A stretch of DNA of 64,000 nt from Hermodice carunculata (lineage: Eukaryota > Annelida > Polychaeta > Eunicida > Amphinomidae): the NCBI GenBank assembly GCA_964020975.1, contig OZ026619.1, positions 2,434,550-2,498,549 of the forward strand, given 5' to 3'. Made by a program: the position numbers and the translations under genes. How positions within the stretch are numbered: position 1 is the first letter of the stretch; every line of letters starts with the position of its first letter. The notes under the pieces were generated by a model. The model had not been told where the DNA came from, ran no database searches, and worked only from the letters and a program-made list of their open reading frames with translations. Shown in pieces: positions 48,357-61,559 of this stretch.

Positions 48357-50725
48357 AAGCCCAAAATATGAAACATTTCAATCACAGGTACCAGAACATT
48401 CTCACAAATTCAGTAGAATATATTCTAAATGAGACCTGCCTTCGTTCAACACCACTTAAGGAAAGCGTGTCTACCAATGATGTTATCCACGATCTAGAAA
48501 AAAAACTATATCCTATTCTCAATAATTATTATCAACCTAATAACAATAAAAAGCAACTCCAGGGTCACTACCAAAGCAAGTATATCCTGCTGACAAATCT
48601 TTTTCATGGATTTGAAGACTGTAATATGGACGTATTGGAATTAGACATACGTGTATGGATAATAATTATAATTCCCTTTTTCCCGGGCACCACATACCGG
48701 GCTACAAAGGTGGTGCGTCCAGAGAGATGAAGATCCTTCATCCCAGACTAAAATCATTACAAAAACATTATAATTTTCATAAATAGTTCATACATCCACA
48801 AAGGTCCTTATAGCTCAGGCTGCATAACACCAGGAGGCGCTACAAGCTGTGGCCCTACCCATCCTGGAGCGCAAACCACCTCCCGCCAAAATGAAGAGAA
48901 AGGGGACGAAGCGATCCACAAAGATGTAGTCAATACCAAAAGCCCTCGCTGAGTGTGTGATGTAAGGCAAAATATTAGAAAAAAATCCCCAGCATAATAA
49001 TGGTCATAAACTGACAATTGTTAAGTGCGTCCAACAAGGTCGAGTAGGACAAACTTCTTTACAGACACCGTCAAACCGTTTGGACGCGGACACCATTGTC
49101 ATAGGCTGTGTCTCCCAGCATAAAGAATAAATTGGTATCAGTAGACACGCTGCTGGAATGCTGCCAGAGATACGTGTTATCAGTATTGATAAAAGATTCG
49201 ACCACATACCAAAGTTTCAGGAAGATTGACTCAAATGTTGGACAACTAAGTCAAATGTGAAAAACGTTTTCTATGATATAAGTTCAAGATAAGTGTCGCC
49301 ACTGGAGCAAACCTTTACTTAGATATGCATTGTATATACTTTCCTGCACACCCAGACAATCAAAGCGCGCCGTGAACTTTAGAAGAAGCAAAATTCAAAT
49401 TAACAAAAGGTTAATATATATTTTTCACTGAATGAGAATCTCGTTTGTAAACTATACAGCTGCAGCGATGTTTCATTCTTATTTTCATCGAAGAAATCTG
49501 TATACTAATTATCTAAACTCAGGTAATAGAATTTGTCAATCCATTGCCCTTCATAACTGTATTATATTGTAAAAACCAGCGTTGCTTTTTTTAAGGCGTT
49601 GATCTGCTTAAAATGCGACCAAGAGACTTTATTACCATTTTCAAAAGCACTTTCCATTTCCCTATATATATGTTATTACATACCCGTGATTCTGTATTTT
49701 TAAGCTTATGGAAAATTTTTCTCCGAATATTTTGTTGAGGACACGGTGTAGGGGCAGCCATTGCATCCTAAAGTGTGTACAATAATCGCTGTGACTTATA
49801 TCCGCAGGATTGTATGGGTGGATGGAATTTTAGTTAATACCAGAGGTGCTCTCCTGAAAATTAGAGCCAAACTGCCATACCATGCATAGGAGTTGGCAAT
49901 GCTCAACGTTTCCAAAGTCTGCCTTCAAATATAGCCCTATTTATATTTTCATGGCCTAATAAAACAACACAAACATGGTCAGTTAAGGTAAATGTGTTGT
50001 TTTACATGGACACGTGCAGGCTCGCAATTTGCTAAAAATTATACCTAAATGATTGTTGGTGTCATATTCCGTGAACTCGATATTTTTTTTAAATTTAATT
50101 TTTAATGTTTTTTTTTTCAATTTGTGTTTACCAGCTATCATTACTTTGGATTTACCATCACTAGAATTTGTGTCCCATTCTATCGCGAAAAGGGTGTTCT
50201 ATTCGCTCGCCGTAGTTTGAAGTTATTTCTCATTTTCTGCAATTAAACCAAAATCTTGTGCACAGAATTGCTATCAAGCTTTCATTTCAAATAGCCGACC
50301 TTGGTTTTGAAGGCATCGCAACAAAATCGTTGTTGAGTACCGAAAGAGCGTAACGGACATGACGCAGCCTTGTTACACCGCACGCCAAACCAATCACGTT
50401 CGAATTAGCTAAAGAATAACGTTACACTTCTGCATGTTTTCAAAAATGTCTGTACCAAACGCAAAGCCTGACCCAGTACACCACTTTTCCATAAAGAGAA
50501 CACATGGTACCTATTTACCACTTCAAAATAGTGAAAAAAATAATAACAATTATCTCTTCATCCCAAAGACAACCATGTCCTTTTCGTATGGCTTTCTTAA
50601 GGCTGCGCAGACCACCGAGTGTAAAATACTGTTCCTCTCGGCGTCTTGTTTACTACAGCGGCTACGTAATTCACCTAAGAAGTTCGTATATCTAAAAAAA
50701 AGTCATGATTGGATTGTCAAGCAAG
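48355..50725. other. Non-coding stretch, no gene recognised
   Basis: A 120-codon frame at 48368-48730 (plus) and a 105-codon frame at 50434-50751 match no family known to me and lack start context or introns that would support a gene. The minus strand at 49050-49900 has faint LINE-like traits (see rejected items). Confidence 0.45.
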
Positions 50726-50817
50726 CACACAAAGAGGTGTGCATACTTTAAGCGGAAGAGACGCCACCGTGCACGCAAAGAGCCTGTGCATACTGTAAGC
50801 GGAAGAGACGCCATGGT
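50726..50817 (+). repeat. 46-bp tandem duplication
   Basis: Two units starting CACACAAAGAGG and CACGCAAAGAGC at 50726 and 50772 share GTGCATACT and AAGCGGAAGAGACGCCA. Confidence 0.9.
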
Positions 50818-52732
<1,915 letters not shown>

Positions 52733-52980
52733 AAATAATAATAACATGATATCGTGACGACTGTCTTTTTTTCCCCTCGTCATAAAGAATGATTTGCCAA
52801 TAAGGCATACCGCACATTCAATTATGCATGGTGGCAGCTCCTACTTCCTATATCACATGACATTTTCAACCGATGAGTGAAGCCGCTTTTCTATCCCCCA
52901 TCTGTCTCCACCTGCAATAGCAGGATGCCACGGGAAGTTGGCAAAGTGTCACCTAAAGGCGACATGGAGCCATTCCAACA

Positions 52981-53420
52981 GCGTTCCTTCCATTCTAGAC
53001 ATGTTGCCCCCCAAGTGGGTGGCGGAAGACTGTTGACATGTAGCCTTGTCAGCAGCGTTCCTTCCATTCTGGCCACGTTGCACCCCGAGTGGGCGGCGGA
53101 AGATTGTTGAAATGCAGCTTTGTCAACAGCGTTCCTTCCATTCTGGCCACGCTGTCCCCAAAGTGGGCAGTGGAAGATTGTTGACATGCAACCTTGTCAA
53201 CAGCGTCACTTCCATTCTGGCCATGTTGCCACCCCCCCACCCCCCAACTGGGCGGCGGATGATTGTTGACATGCAACCTTGTCAACAGCGTACCGTCCAT
53301 TCTGGCCATGTTGCCCCCCAAGTGGGCGGCGGAAGATTGTTGACATTCACCCTGTCAAAAGCGTTCCTTCCATTCTGGCCACGTAGCACCCCAAGTGGGC
53401 GGCGGAAGATGTTGACTTTG
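52981..53420 (+). repeat. 74-bp GC-rich minisatellite with internal hairpin, six copies
   Basis: Units start GCGTTCCTTCCATTCTGGCC at 52981, 53055, 53129, 53203, 53288 and 53361, and continue with CAAGTGGGCGGCGGAAGATT and TGTTGACATGCAACCTTGTCAACA-like ends. One unit is longer because of a C-rich run at 53232-53244. At unit junctions TGTTGACA and TGTCAACA form a perfect 8-bp stem with an 8-base loop; it is intact at two junctions and near-intact at the others. The period is not a multiple of three, so long frames on both strands are fortuitous. Confidence 0.95.
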
Positions 53421-55147
53421 TTCCATTACGGTTAAGTTTGGCCTTTGTTTTCTCTATAATTAATGCGGACAATTTATTATGCTACGCTTTTGCTTAAATT
53501 TCTCTAGACGTCCCAACGATTATAAGCTGCATTTTTCTTCAATTCATCCGTGAGAGGAGTCTGTACACTGAGCGAAAAACAATACTGGAAATATAAAGGG
53601 TCGCCTGTGCACATGCTGAATGCAACCCTGGCTCTGCAATAGAATTTCAAATTAATTTGTAGCCCATTATGATTGAAATACATCCTTCGTAACCATAATA
53701 TAAAACCAAACGACACTAACTAGAACCGTGCATGCGCATTTTGTTTCAGCAAATAATGATTTCTTAAGTCACGTTTCTATGAGTGCGAATCTGGTAATTG
53801 CACATGTAGAATCATATTTTCTTTTGCTCTGCGGCATGCAGATTACTCCCCTGACAATGCACAGCACGCGAAAGACGGTTTAAACTGCTAGAAATTAAAG
53901 ATAGAAGGGCGGCATTACCATGTCGTGCATTTGTTTTCAAACGCTTTCTTGTGCATCAAAAGATGTGATTCCTGTTCGACCCCGGGATGCAGCTGACACA
54001 TTCCAGCTGTTGACTCAGCCTTAACACATGACCAGGTAATCATGATGGTTAGTAGCTACCAACGGGATAAGCCATGGGCAAACAATACAAGTGTCCTAAG
54101 CCAGAGCCTGACCTATTTCATTTGGGATGTAAGTTATTAGAGGCTATCAGGAACGGTTGTGGGCACTGTATCGACAGCAGAAGCTTGACGTTGCAAACTG
54201 ACACCAGAACTCTCAAATACGTCACGTGATTCAATGGTCCAAAATGGTTAGTATTGGGAGGTAAGTATCAATGACAACTAGCCTTGTACGAGACAATAAC
54301 TTGTTTAACAGAATAAAATGTACAGGGACTCTCTCAAGATAGTCTAGAACTACTGCATTGTTTGTAAAAGGGTGTATCATTCCAGGCACCTTATGGGTAA
54401 GCGCTGACACGAAGCTATAGTGATCCAGATAAATAGAGAACTAAAAAATGTCATATGAGAATTGACAAGTCTGGTCAACAAGCCATAACGTTGGGGCAAA
54501 ACGGATTTGTTGCGCAAAGGTGTTGAATCTAATGTTTATAAATCCGAAACATGAGTGTTGTTGTACGTGACATTTAAGGTAGAATGCGAATATGTTCCAG
54601 ACTCTGTTTGTTTAGCGGAAGCTCTGGCGTGTTCATTAAGATAGAAGTGTCTAATACTTTACCTGGACCTGGATGCCACAATGACCAACTGTTTAAAGAG
54701 AAAACAGATCTTAAATATTTCAAGTACGGCTGTACCGGTTTGTATTAAATGCACTTTACGTGATGCTTCGGTCTCTTCTACGAACATTGTACGTGTGTAA
54801 CGGCTGAGAGAAAGGTGAACCACCATCAAGACATGTTCCAAAGATGCATGGGGTCACTTTTTATTTGGCAATCGCTGTCCATGTGTTGTATGGGGCAGAC
54901 TCTGCAGGGGCTGCTGTCAGCTGTATGATCGTTTGTATACACGTAGCGTCAAAGAATCAAGATTTTGTTGATGTGGTTCAACAAAGGAAGACACTTACCA
55001 TTGTTTCCTACTGCCCGAAATAAAATACCACAAGAATGGACTTACACACAACTATTTTCAGACTGCCATCTTTTGCAATAAAAACAAAATCCATATTTTT
55101 GGGCGAGACATAAATCTCATAAAGCATTTTCCAATTATATATAAATA
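53421..55147. other. Non-coding stretch, no gene recognised
   Basis: Unique sequence without coding homology. Confidence 0.5.
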
Positions 55148-55240
55148 CAGTAAAACCTGCCTCTTGTGGACATAGTCAGGTGTGGCATAGATTTCCACTA
55201 TAGACAGGTATCTACATAGGCGTGGGCCATACTTAACCCG
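55148..55240 (+). mobile_element. Possible pogo/Tigger-like transposon end
   Basis: TA followed by CAGTAAAACCTGCCTCTTGT resembles the Tigger terminal repeat CAGTAAAACCTC. Behind it GTGGACATAG-, TTTCCACTATAGACAGGT and TCTACATAGG recur as related words in both orientations, as in MITE or minisatellite derivatives of this family. No second terminus was located. The right limit is arbitrary. Confidence 0.4.
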
Positions 55241-55391
55241 CAGCTCAGTACATTTAAAACTTGCCCGGTTGTCTGGCTGACCAGTAATTAGACATTTAAT
55301 CATCATCTTGAATGTAGACTAGAATTTATATTCACATTCCCTCGGAGGGGAGCAAAGGGTACTTCCGTGCTGGCTTACTGGGGCATTCCAT

Positions 55392-55413
55392 TTTCGGTAC
55401 CAGCGTACCGAAA
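55392..55413. repeat. Perfect 9-bp hairpin TTTCGGTAC-CAGC-GTACCGAAA
   Basis: Exact inverted repeat with a 4-base loop, in unique sequence with no gene recognised nearby. Confidence 0.9.
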
Positions 55414-56918
55414 GCACTCTTATTTTCTGTACATTGTAGTGGCCATTATTTTGGAATATTCTTGTTTTTTATGCTCTGCGCTACGGCAAAATGTTTCTTC
55501 TACCAGCCTATAGCGTATTGGGACCCCCAATCCCCTTATAGGCCTGCAAGGGTTGGTGTATAGCCCATTAGAATGCAATTTCAGAGTTACAGGTCTAATT
55601 GGCCAATCAGCAAGCCGTTAACTCTACTTCCAAATTTATATTCAAGCTTGGTGATTGACTAAAAGTGACTTTACGCACGACTGACGAGAACCGCCCACGT
55701 CTGTGACCGGGCACCGTAATAAACACTGAACAACCTGCAATAAGGAGGTAAACGTAATGATAGAGACGGGAATGACTCTGCATCCATGAAGTAACATAGC
55801 ACAGCTGAAAGAAAGCTAAAAAAGTACAATTATATTTTTTAGAAGGCTCCCTTACAGGTGCCGCCCAAAATAAGTCCCGGGAGCATGTAGCTGACTTATC
55901 GTCAGAATGACATCAACATGGTCCCAAATAGTCTTCTCAATAGCTGTAGGCTTTTTACCTGATCATGGTAAGCCTATATGTAGCAAATTGTTTATGCATT
56001 GGCACGCACCTGGCCTGGCCGATAACCACAGTGCGTGCGTGTGATTTTCTGTTGCTGATGTTGTACCCTTCAGGAACACACACCAGGGCTGAGTCTTTCA
56101 ACTCCAGTTTGCGAGTCTTTCAACCCAAGTCTGTGTGCTGTCTCGATAATGAAATGATGACATCCACTGGTTAAAACTGCAGATTACAGTTATACTCATT
56201 TATTCGAGATCAGGTATACTTTCCTTGTATGTACAGGTACACAGATTTCCCTTGTATGTACAAGCCAGCCATAATGGGTCTGTATATATTAAGAAACTAG
56301 ATGGAACGGACACACTGATCACCAACACCGGAGATCTTAAATCCGCTCTACCAACTTTTGACCCCGCAAAGTATGCAAGCAAGGACTAACCCGTTTCTAT
56401 GGACTCAACCAAGACCATTTACTGCCATTTTGCATTTCCCTCCTGCCGTAAAAATATAGTTCCTTCTGTTTTACTCTGTTAACCAATCACAGCAAAGCTA
56501 TCCAGTTTCTGCGAACCTGCTAATAAAAATGTTGCTTGATTGAATGTGCGCCTTAAAATCAAAATGTGATAATTTCAAAAGTCTTAAAGTTTATCAACAC
56601 TTCAGACATATGTGTCGGTAACTATCGTGGAATTTATACTGTGTTCTTAAAGCAAACGACCCACAAAATTATTCACCAACACCTGCATTAGTGTTTTCCT
56701 CCGTATCTCTATAAGACGGACAAAGACCCCAATACAACGACGGAGTATGGTAACGTTAAAAAAGCAAGCCTTTTGCTCTCTTCTAGCATTGATTTATTTT
56801 TTTTCTTCTATCAGTCTTTCTCTTTTAGACTCAGTCTCATGTACAAACGTACTTCGAATATTCAGCCACACTTTGAACTATTACTTTGTGAGTAGTGGAA
56901 ACAAACTTCACATGAATC
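55414..56918. other. Non-coding stretch before the LINE
   Basis: No coding homology. Part of 56600-56918 may be the LINE 5' UTR. A 14-base word TCCTTGTATGTACA is repeated at about 56222 and 56252. Confidence 0.45.
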
Positions 56919-57056
56919 ATGGATAATGACAATCTCGACATCTCAAATCAATTTGGAGGCATGGCCATGAATTTCCTAGCTCATAAACTTAGTCCGCACG
57001 ATTCCAAAGATGACGAAATCCAGGATGAACCAGACTTAATTAATATTTCTCCTTAG
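56919..57056 (+). CDS. Short ORF preceding LINE endonuclease frame
   Basis: 45 codons, ATG to TAG, ending seven bases ahead of the endonuclease frame's ATG at 57063. Acidic (DDEIQDEPD near the C-terminus). It sits where LINE ORF1 would be but is far shorter than a typical ORF1 and has no zinc knuckle or coiled coil, so it may be the truncated end of one or just a leader ORF. Confidence 0.35.
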   Translation: MDNDNLDISNQFGGMAMNFLAHKLSPHDSKDDEIQDEPDLINISP

Positions 57057-57062
57057 TTTAAC

Positions 57063-57434
57063 ATGGAGGATTTATTTAATATTCTTAAAACAAAAACTAA
57101 TCAGTTCACGATATTAAGCTTAAATTGCACTTCACTTAATGCAAAATATAATCAAATCAAGGTTTTCACGCATCATTTAAGGGTAAATAACTGCCTGTTT
57201 AGTGAAATTTGTTTAAAAAAAACTTGGAAGTCTGATTCAACAGACACTTTTCTATTTGAAATTGAATGGTGCAATTTATTTAGTTACATTGGTTCATCAC
57301 ATGCTGGACTTGCTATCTATTTAAAAGAGTGTTATAGATATAAAAATCCACCCATATACCAGGTGTCAAACATATGGGAACGCCAGTTTATCGAAATTGA
57401 AAGTAATTCCGTACAAAAAAAAGATTTTCATTGA
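57063..57434 (+). pseudogene. LINE APE-type endonuclease, N-terminal part
   Basis: 123 codons. FTILSLNCTSLNAKYNQIKV corresponds to the first endonuclease motif (LNxxSLxxK-). It continues through SEICLKKTW (SEtWL-like) and GSSHAGLAIYLKE (GGGVAIYVK-like). It then shifts frame; the continuation at about 57435-57790 contains the YRPP motif, AIIAGDFNIDLL (the GDFNxD motif) and SDHCPYF (SDH motif), with several stops in between. All major APE motifs are thus traceable, but no continuous protein exists. Confidence 0.8.
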
Positions 57435-57960
57435 TAATGTTTATTGACCTCCCAGAGAAATAACCGACAATTAAAACTCTCTCATAACCGAATTCACTCA
57501 AACACTTGAATTGATGAGTAACTGAAACAGTCCAGCAATAATTGCAGGAGATTTCAACATAGATCTACTTAAAATTAATGAAAAAAATATTATAAACACA
57601 TATTTTGACACAATCACTTCACTTATTTTCTTCCCAAAGATAACATTACCTACTAGATTATCTCAAACGCATGGCACTCTGATTGACAATTTTCGTCTGC
57701 AGTTAATAAACTTGAAACACTCTACTTGTACAGGTATTCTGACATCCAACATATCAGATCATTGTCCATATTTCATATCTGTTGATTGTGGTTTTTTTAC
57801 TCCAATCCTAAATATATTCAAATCAGAACCACTAACCCAGAATCTTTTAATAATTTCTGTCAAGAAATAAGAGCATCTGACCTATTAAATAAAATAGACG
57901 AAGATCATACTTCAAATCCAACAAAAACTATATTTATTTGAAAGTCCATGTAAAAAAGCT

Positions 57961-58365
57961 ATGGAAAATAACTTCCACTCAAAGATGGTAAAATTTAACA
58001 AACATAACCATAAAACATCTAGTTGGATTATTCAGGGCATTATGATATCTATAGCAAACAGGTACAGAATGTACAAAGAACTCAAAAAGACCCCTGTTGA
58101 TACAGAAGAATATAATCAGCATAAAATTGACTTACGCACTTGCAATAATATTCTTAAAAATAACATTAAACAAGCTAAGAAAACTTATTACACCTCCTGT
58201 TTCACTAGATGTAAAGGATACATTAAAGATTCAAGGAAAAAAATGGATAAAACTAAACAGAAGTCAAATTTTCCTGATGCCTTTAAGGTAGACGGTGAAA
58301 CTATCTCTGATAAACAAACAATTGCTAACAAGCTTAACAAATTTTTCTCTGAGATAGGTCCTTAA
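57961..58365 (+). pseudogene. LINE region between endonuclease and RT
   Basis: 134 open codons, rich in Lys/Asn/Thr. TSSWIIQGIMISIANRYRMY and INxxRxxKKxYY-like KQAKKTYYTSCF are usual for the linker before RT in this LINE group. ANKLNKFFSEIGP ends it, matching the common NxFNxFFxxIGP signature that directly precedes the RT domain. Confidence 0.8.
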
Positions 58366-58499
58366 CTTGCTGCAAAAGTAAATCCCCAAAATAACAATGA
58401 GTTCCAAGAGTACCTGAGCACTCCCTGTATGTACAATTTTTCATTCACACCAGTTACAGCAGACACTGTAATTAAAACCATTTGACTCATGAAAACCAA

Positions 58500-59290
58500 A
58501 AACGAGTTGTGGTCTTAACAGTATTTCTGTTAAACTATTGAAAAGCATAGAAAATGAAATCAGCGATACTATAACTATTATACTCAGACAGTCTATTGCC
58601 ACAGGGATTTTTCCAGGCAATTTGAAAATAGCTAAAGTCATACCCCTACAGAAAAAGGGTAATTCGGGCGTTTTTGACAACTACAGACCTATTTCCCTCT
58701 TACCAAGCTTTTCAAAAATCTTCGAAAAATTTATGTTTAATCAACTGAATGATTACTTCCAAACACGTTTTACACTACAACTATCAGTATGGGTCTGGAG
58801 GACTGCATTACAACCATCAGTATGGGTCTAGAGGACTGCATTCTACAGACCTAATTTCCATTGAACCAGCTGATAGGGTATAAAAAAGCATAGATAAATA
58901 AGAAATCCCAAGTAGTATTTTTATGAACTTATCTGAGGCTTTTGACACATTGGACCACAGGATATTAATACATTTGTTACAATATTATGGTGTAAATGGT
59001 GTTGCACTGGATTAATTTAAAATCTATTTAACAAATAGTAAGCAATATGTTGAAATAGGTAATAAGAAATCAGATATATTAAACATTTCTACTGGAGTAC
59101 CTCAGGGCTCTATTTTAAGTTCTTTGCTATTCATTATTTATATGAATGATTTACCATCTGCATCTAATAATCTAAAGCCTCATATATGTGCCGATGACAT
59201 TACTTTAGTCACCACTGTACAACCTCCATTTACGTCTGATATCACCCATGGGTTAACTTTAAATGTAAATGAAGAAAAACACAAAATATA
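58500..59290 (+). pseudogene. LINE reverse transcriptase core
   Basis: Motifs in order: GIFPGNLKIAKVIPLQKKGN and NYRPISLLPSFSKIFEK at 58600-58730; MNLSEAFDTLDHRIL (motif A) at about 58921-58966; GVPQGSILSSLLFIIYMNDL at about 59094-59155; and the catalytic ADD within ICADDITLVTT at about 59187-59218. A frameshift and stops separate these. An 11-codon tandem duplication of 33 bases (58778-58810 repeated at 58811-58843) falls where the QYGFR motif is expected and disturbs it. Confidence 0.85.
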
Positions 59291-59294
59291 AGGG

Positions 59295-60140
59295 ATGAAG
59301 TTAAACAAATTATCTTTAAATGAAAATAAAACCAAATTTTTTATTGTCCACAAACCACAAAGACAAGTTACAATCCCTGAAATACAAATCGATAACATTA
59401 CAATTGAATGTGTTAATGACTTTAATTTCTTAGGAATACAAATTGACAGGCACCTAAATTGGAACAGCCACATTGACAAAATCTCATTGAAAATATCAAA
59501 ATTAATTGGCATCACGTACAGACTGAAAGAATATCTTCCTAGCAACATGCTGAAATGATACAGAATTCATTGGTATTACCACACTTAAACTATGGCGTGT
59601 TGCTTTGGGAACAAAAAAACTCCAGAATTGCTCTACTTCAAAAAAGTGTGTAAGGATAATTAACCATCGCAAGTTTAACGTTCACACAGAACCAATCTTT
59701 AAAGAACTGAACCTACTTAAAATTAATTATATTTTTCTCCATCAGCAACTGAAGTTCTACTTTAAGTATATTAACAACAAATTACCAGAGTACTTTAAAT
59801 CATTTAATATCAGGAAGTTCTACTTTAAGTATATTAACAACAATTTACCAGAGTACTTTAAATCATTTAATATCAGACTAGTATTTAATGTCCATAATCA
59901 TAATAGGAGAAACAGGATACAGAAAGAACTAATCTTGTTAGCACTGAAAAATGCCTGAGACATATGACTAGCAAAACTTTCAATGATACTCCAGTCAGCA
60001 TAATCAATAAGGTTGATACTCACAGTAAACACGGCTTTGCCTTATATGCAAAGAAATACTATATGAGTAAATATGTTGCTACCTGTTCTATTCCTAACTG
60101 TTATATCTGTAATGCTCCTAATTTGTAAGGCCTTTAACAA
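59295..60140 (+). pseudogene. LINE ORF2 thumb and C-terminal region
   Basis: 59295-59558 encodes KLSLNENKTKFFIVHKPQRQ, FNFLGIQIDRHLNWNSHID and KLIGITYRLKEYLP, the usual post-RT connection (LNxxKTxx, FLGxxxDxxLxWxxHI). 59605-59958 continues with KCVRIINHRKFNVHTEPIFK. Then, out of frame, THSKHGFALYAKKYYMSKYV and CSIPNCYICNAP (about 60014-60122) form the Cys-rich end. Within it 63 bases (59752-59814) are tandemly duplicated in frame (59815-59877), doubling the 21 residues beginning KFYFKYINN. Confidence 0.82.
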
Positions 60141-60453
60141 TCCTTCATTTCTTAATCCACATACATGCAATAATCATGGTTTAAAATTACAATAAATGTA
60201 TTTTCTTTTACTACTAACAGAGTAATACAACTTTCTTTTCATCCCACTAAAAATTGTATTGTAAATCAATTTGGGTATTAAGGTGGCTCCCATGATAGCG
60301 GTTGTTTCATGGCCTTGATGGGTGTCTCCTGACCACTGTATGTTACAAATGTTTATTCTGTACACAACAATGGTCAAAATAAAGGTTGTCTGAGTCTGAG
60401 TCTTGTCCCAAGGCTGAACTGAGCCCAACAGAACTGAATCAAAAGACTGATAA

Positions 60454-60895
60454 GGCCTAAAAAAAATTGTATGTTTCCGGTTTCCCGACCTACCTGCCCC
60501 AGAACCCCCCGACCTCAACTTTTTTAAGGTGGCTAAAAAAACAAAAAAAACAAAAAAAAAAAAACGTACCAGACCTGCCTGTCTTCTTGAAAACCAGCTG
60601 CCGGAATAGTTACATTAAATAGAAATTATCAGATGTTTCAGAAGCATGTTGTTGTTGAAGTATTAATCGTAAGTTTTTAGGTAGGCTTTTGGACTTTATA
60701 CGTGTATATTCCATGCAACTTAAACCCTAAAAAATAAATTTTGAAAATTTTGTAAAAAAAAAAAAACAAAATAAAAAAAATCCCCACCTAACTACCTGGA
60801 AATTGATCTGCCGGCAAAATAAACAAAAATCTCCCTACCTACCTACCTGGACTATTTTGAACCTAAAATCGGAAACATAAGGTTTTTTTTAGGCC
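60454..60895. mobile_element. PIF/Harbinger-like MITE
   Basis: The 442-base element starts GGCCTAAAAAAAATTGTATG and ends with the reverse complement of GGCCTAAAAAAAACCTTATG. The terminal inverted repeats span about 27-30 bases (on through TTTCCG(G/A)TTT) with four mismatches. Both ends are flanked by TAA (60451-60453 and 60896-60898), the TWA-type 3-bp duplication typical of PIF/Harbinger, whose ends also commonly begin GG. The interior is non-coding, with CTACCTACC and poly-A stretches and the words CCGACCTACCTGC, GAAAACCAGCTGCCGG and GAAATTGATCTGCCGG. It lies about 50 bases after the LINE tail. Confidence 0.8.
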
Positions 60896-60898
60896 TAA

Positions 60899-61391
60899 CC
60901 AACTACTGGCTACTGCACACTGCACACTAAACTGCTCAACTGCTAAACTAACAATTACTACTGAACCAAGTGGTGGTTGGTTGCTGTTTATACAGAGGCA
61001 GCAGCCATGTACATAGGGGCTAAAAGGTTAAACTAAAATGACCAGCCTCCCAGATGTTATAAGGTTAATTTGACACTTTAAACACTTGCATGCATGCATG
61101 GTCCACAACATGGTTATAAAACGGGGATGAAAGGGCTAGTTTTTTGCCATTACATCTGCTACTACAAGGGCCTTACTGTCTCAGTAGCTTCCAAAGACAT
61201 GGGTCATTAACAGGTGTACATGTGGGGACAGGACACTTCCTGGCTGGCCAACTTTCCCAAACTTTTACCCACACCACATTTCTTGTACATACAAGGAGAA
61301 CCACAGACCTGCTTTGAGGCCAACACAGAGACTATATCAGACAAAATTAGATGCATAATGAGAAACTGAAAGTCCATGAACGCGTCACTAT
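60899..61391. other. Non-coding stretch, nothing recognised
   Basis: Unique sequence with tandem CTGCACA and CTAAACT words near 60913-60945. No coding homology. Confidence 0.5.
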
Positions 61392-61506
61392 GTACGTACG
61401 TACGTATGTACGTATGTATGTGTGTGTATGTATGTATGTATGTATGTATGTATGTATGTATGTATGAATGTATGTATGTATGTATGTATGTATGAATGTA
61501 TGTATG
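61392..61506. repeat. (TACG)n/(TATG)n microsatellite
   Basis: TACGTACG units grade into (TATG)n with two GAATG interruptions. The Met/Tyr/Val/Cys-rich start of the frame running into the retroelement is an artefact of this tract. Confidence 0.96.
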
Positions 61507-61559
61507 TTCAAATAAGTATTACGACTGTAACATTCTATTGTGCGTTTTCTGTACAGGGG

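Larger units (their letters stand above)
56919..60400 (+). mobile_element. Nearly full-length LINE (Jockey/CR1-type), inactivated
   Basis: Shows the whole expected order on one strand: a short leading ORF, an APE-type endonuclease, an RT domain, a C-terminal Cys-rich region and a 3' UTR. The 3' UTR ends in AATAAAGGTTGTCTGAGTCTGAGTC, a (TCTGAG)n-like tail at about 60379-60403. It is AT-rich like its surroundings. Reading frames are broken in many places, so it cannot be active. The 5' limit is set at the first recognisable start codon and may be too short. Component pieces are listed separately. Confidence 0.88.

Noticed and set aside
48368-48730. 120-codon plus-strand frame
   Set aside because: Looks plausible in composition but has no homologue I recognise and is preceded by a microsatellite; left as unannotated.
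49050-49900. Possible minus-strand L1-like C-terminal remains
   Set aside because: A few residues (CSSGDTYLEL, VVQHLS) faintly resemble the L1 knuckle, but no ordered set of motifs could be traced.
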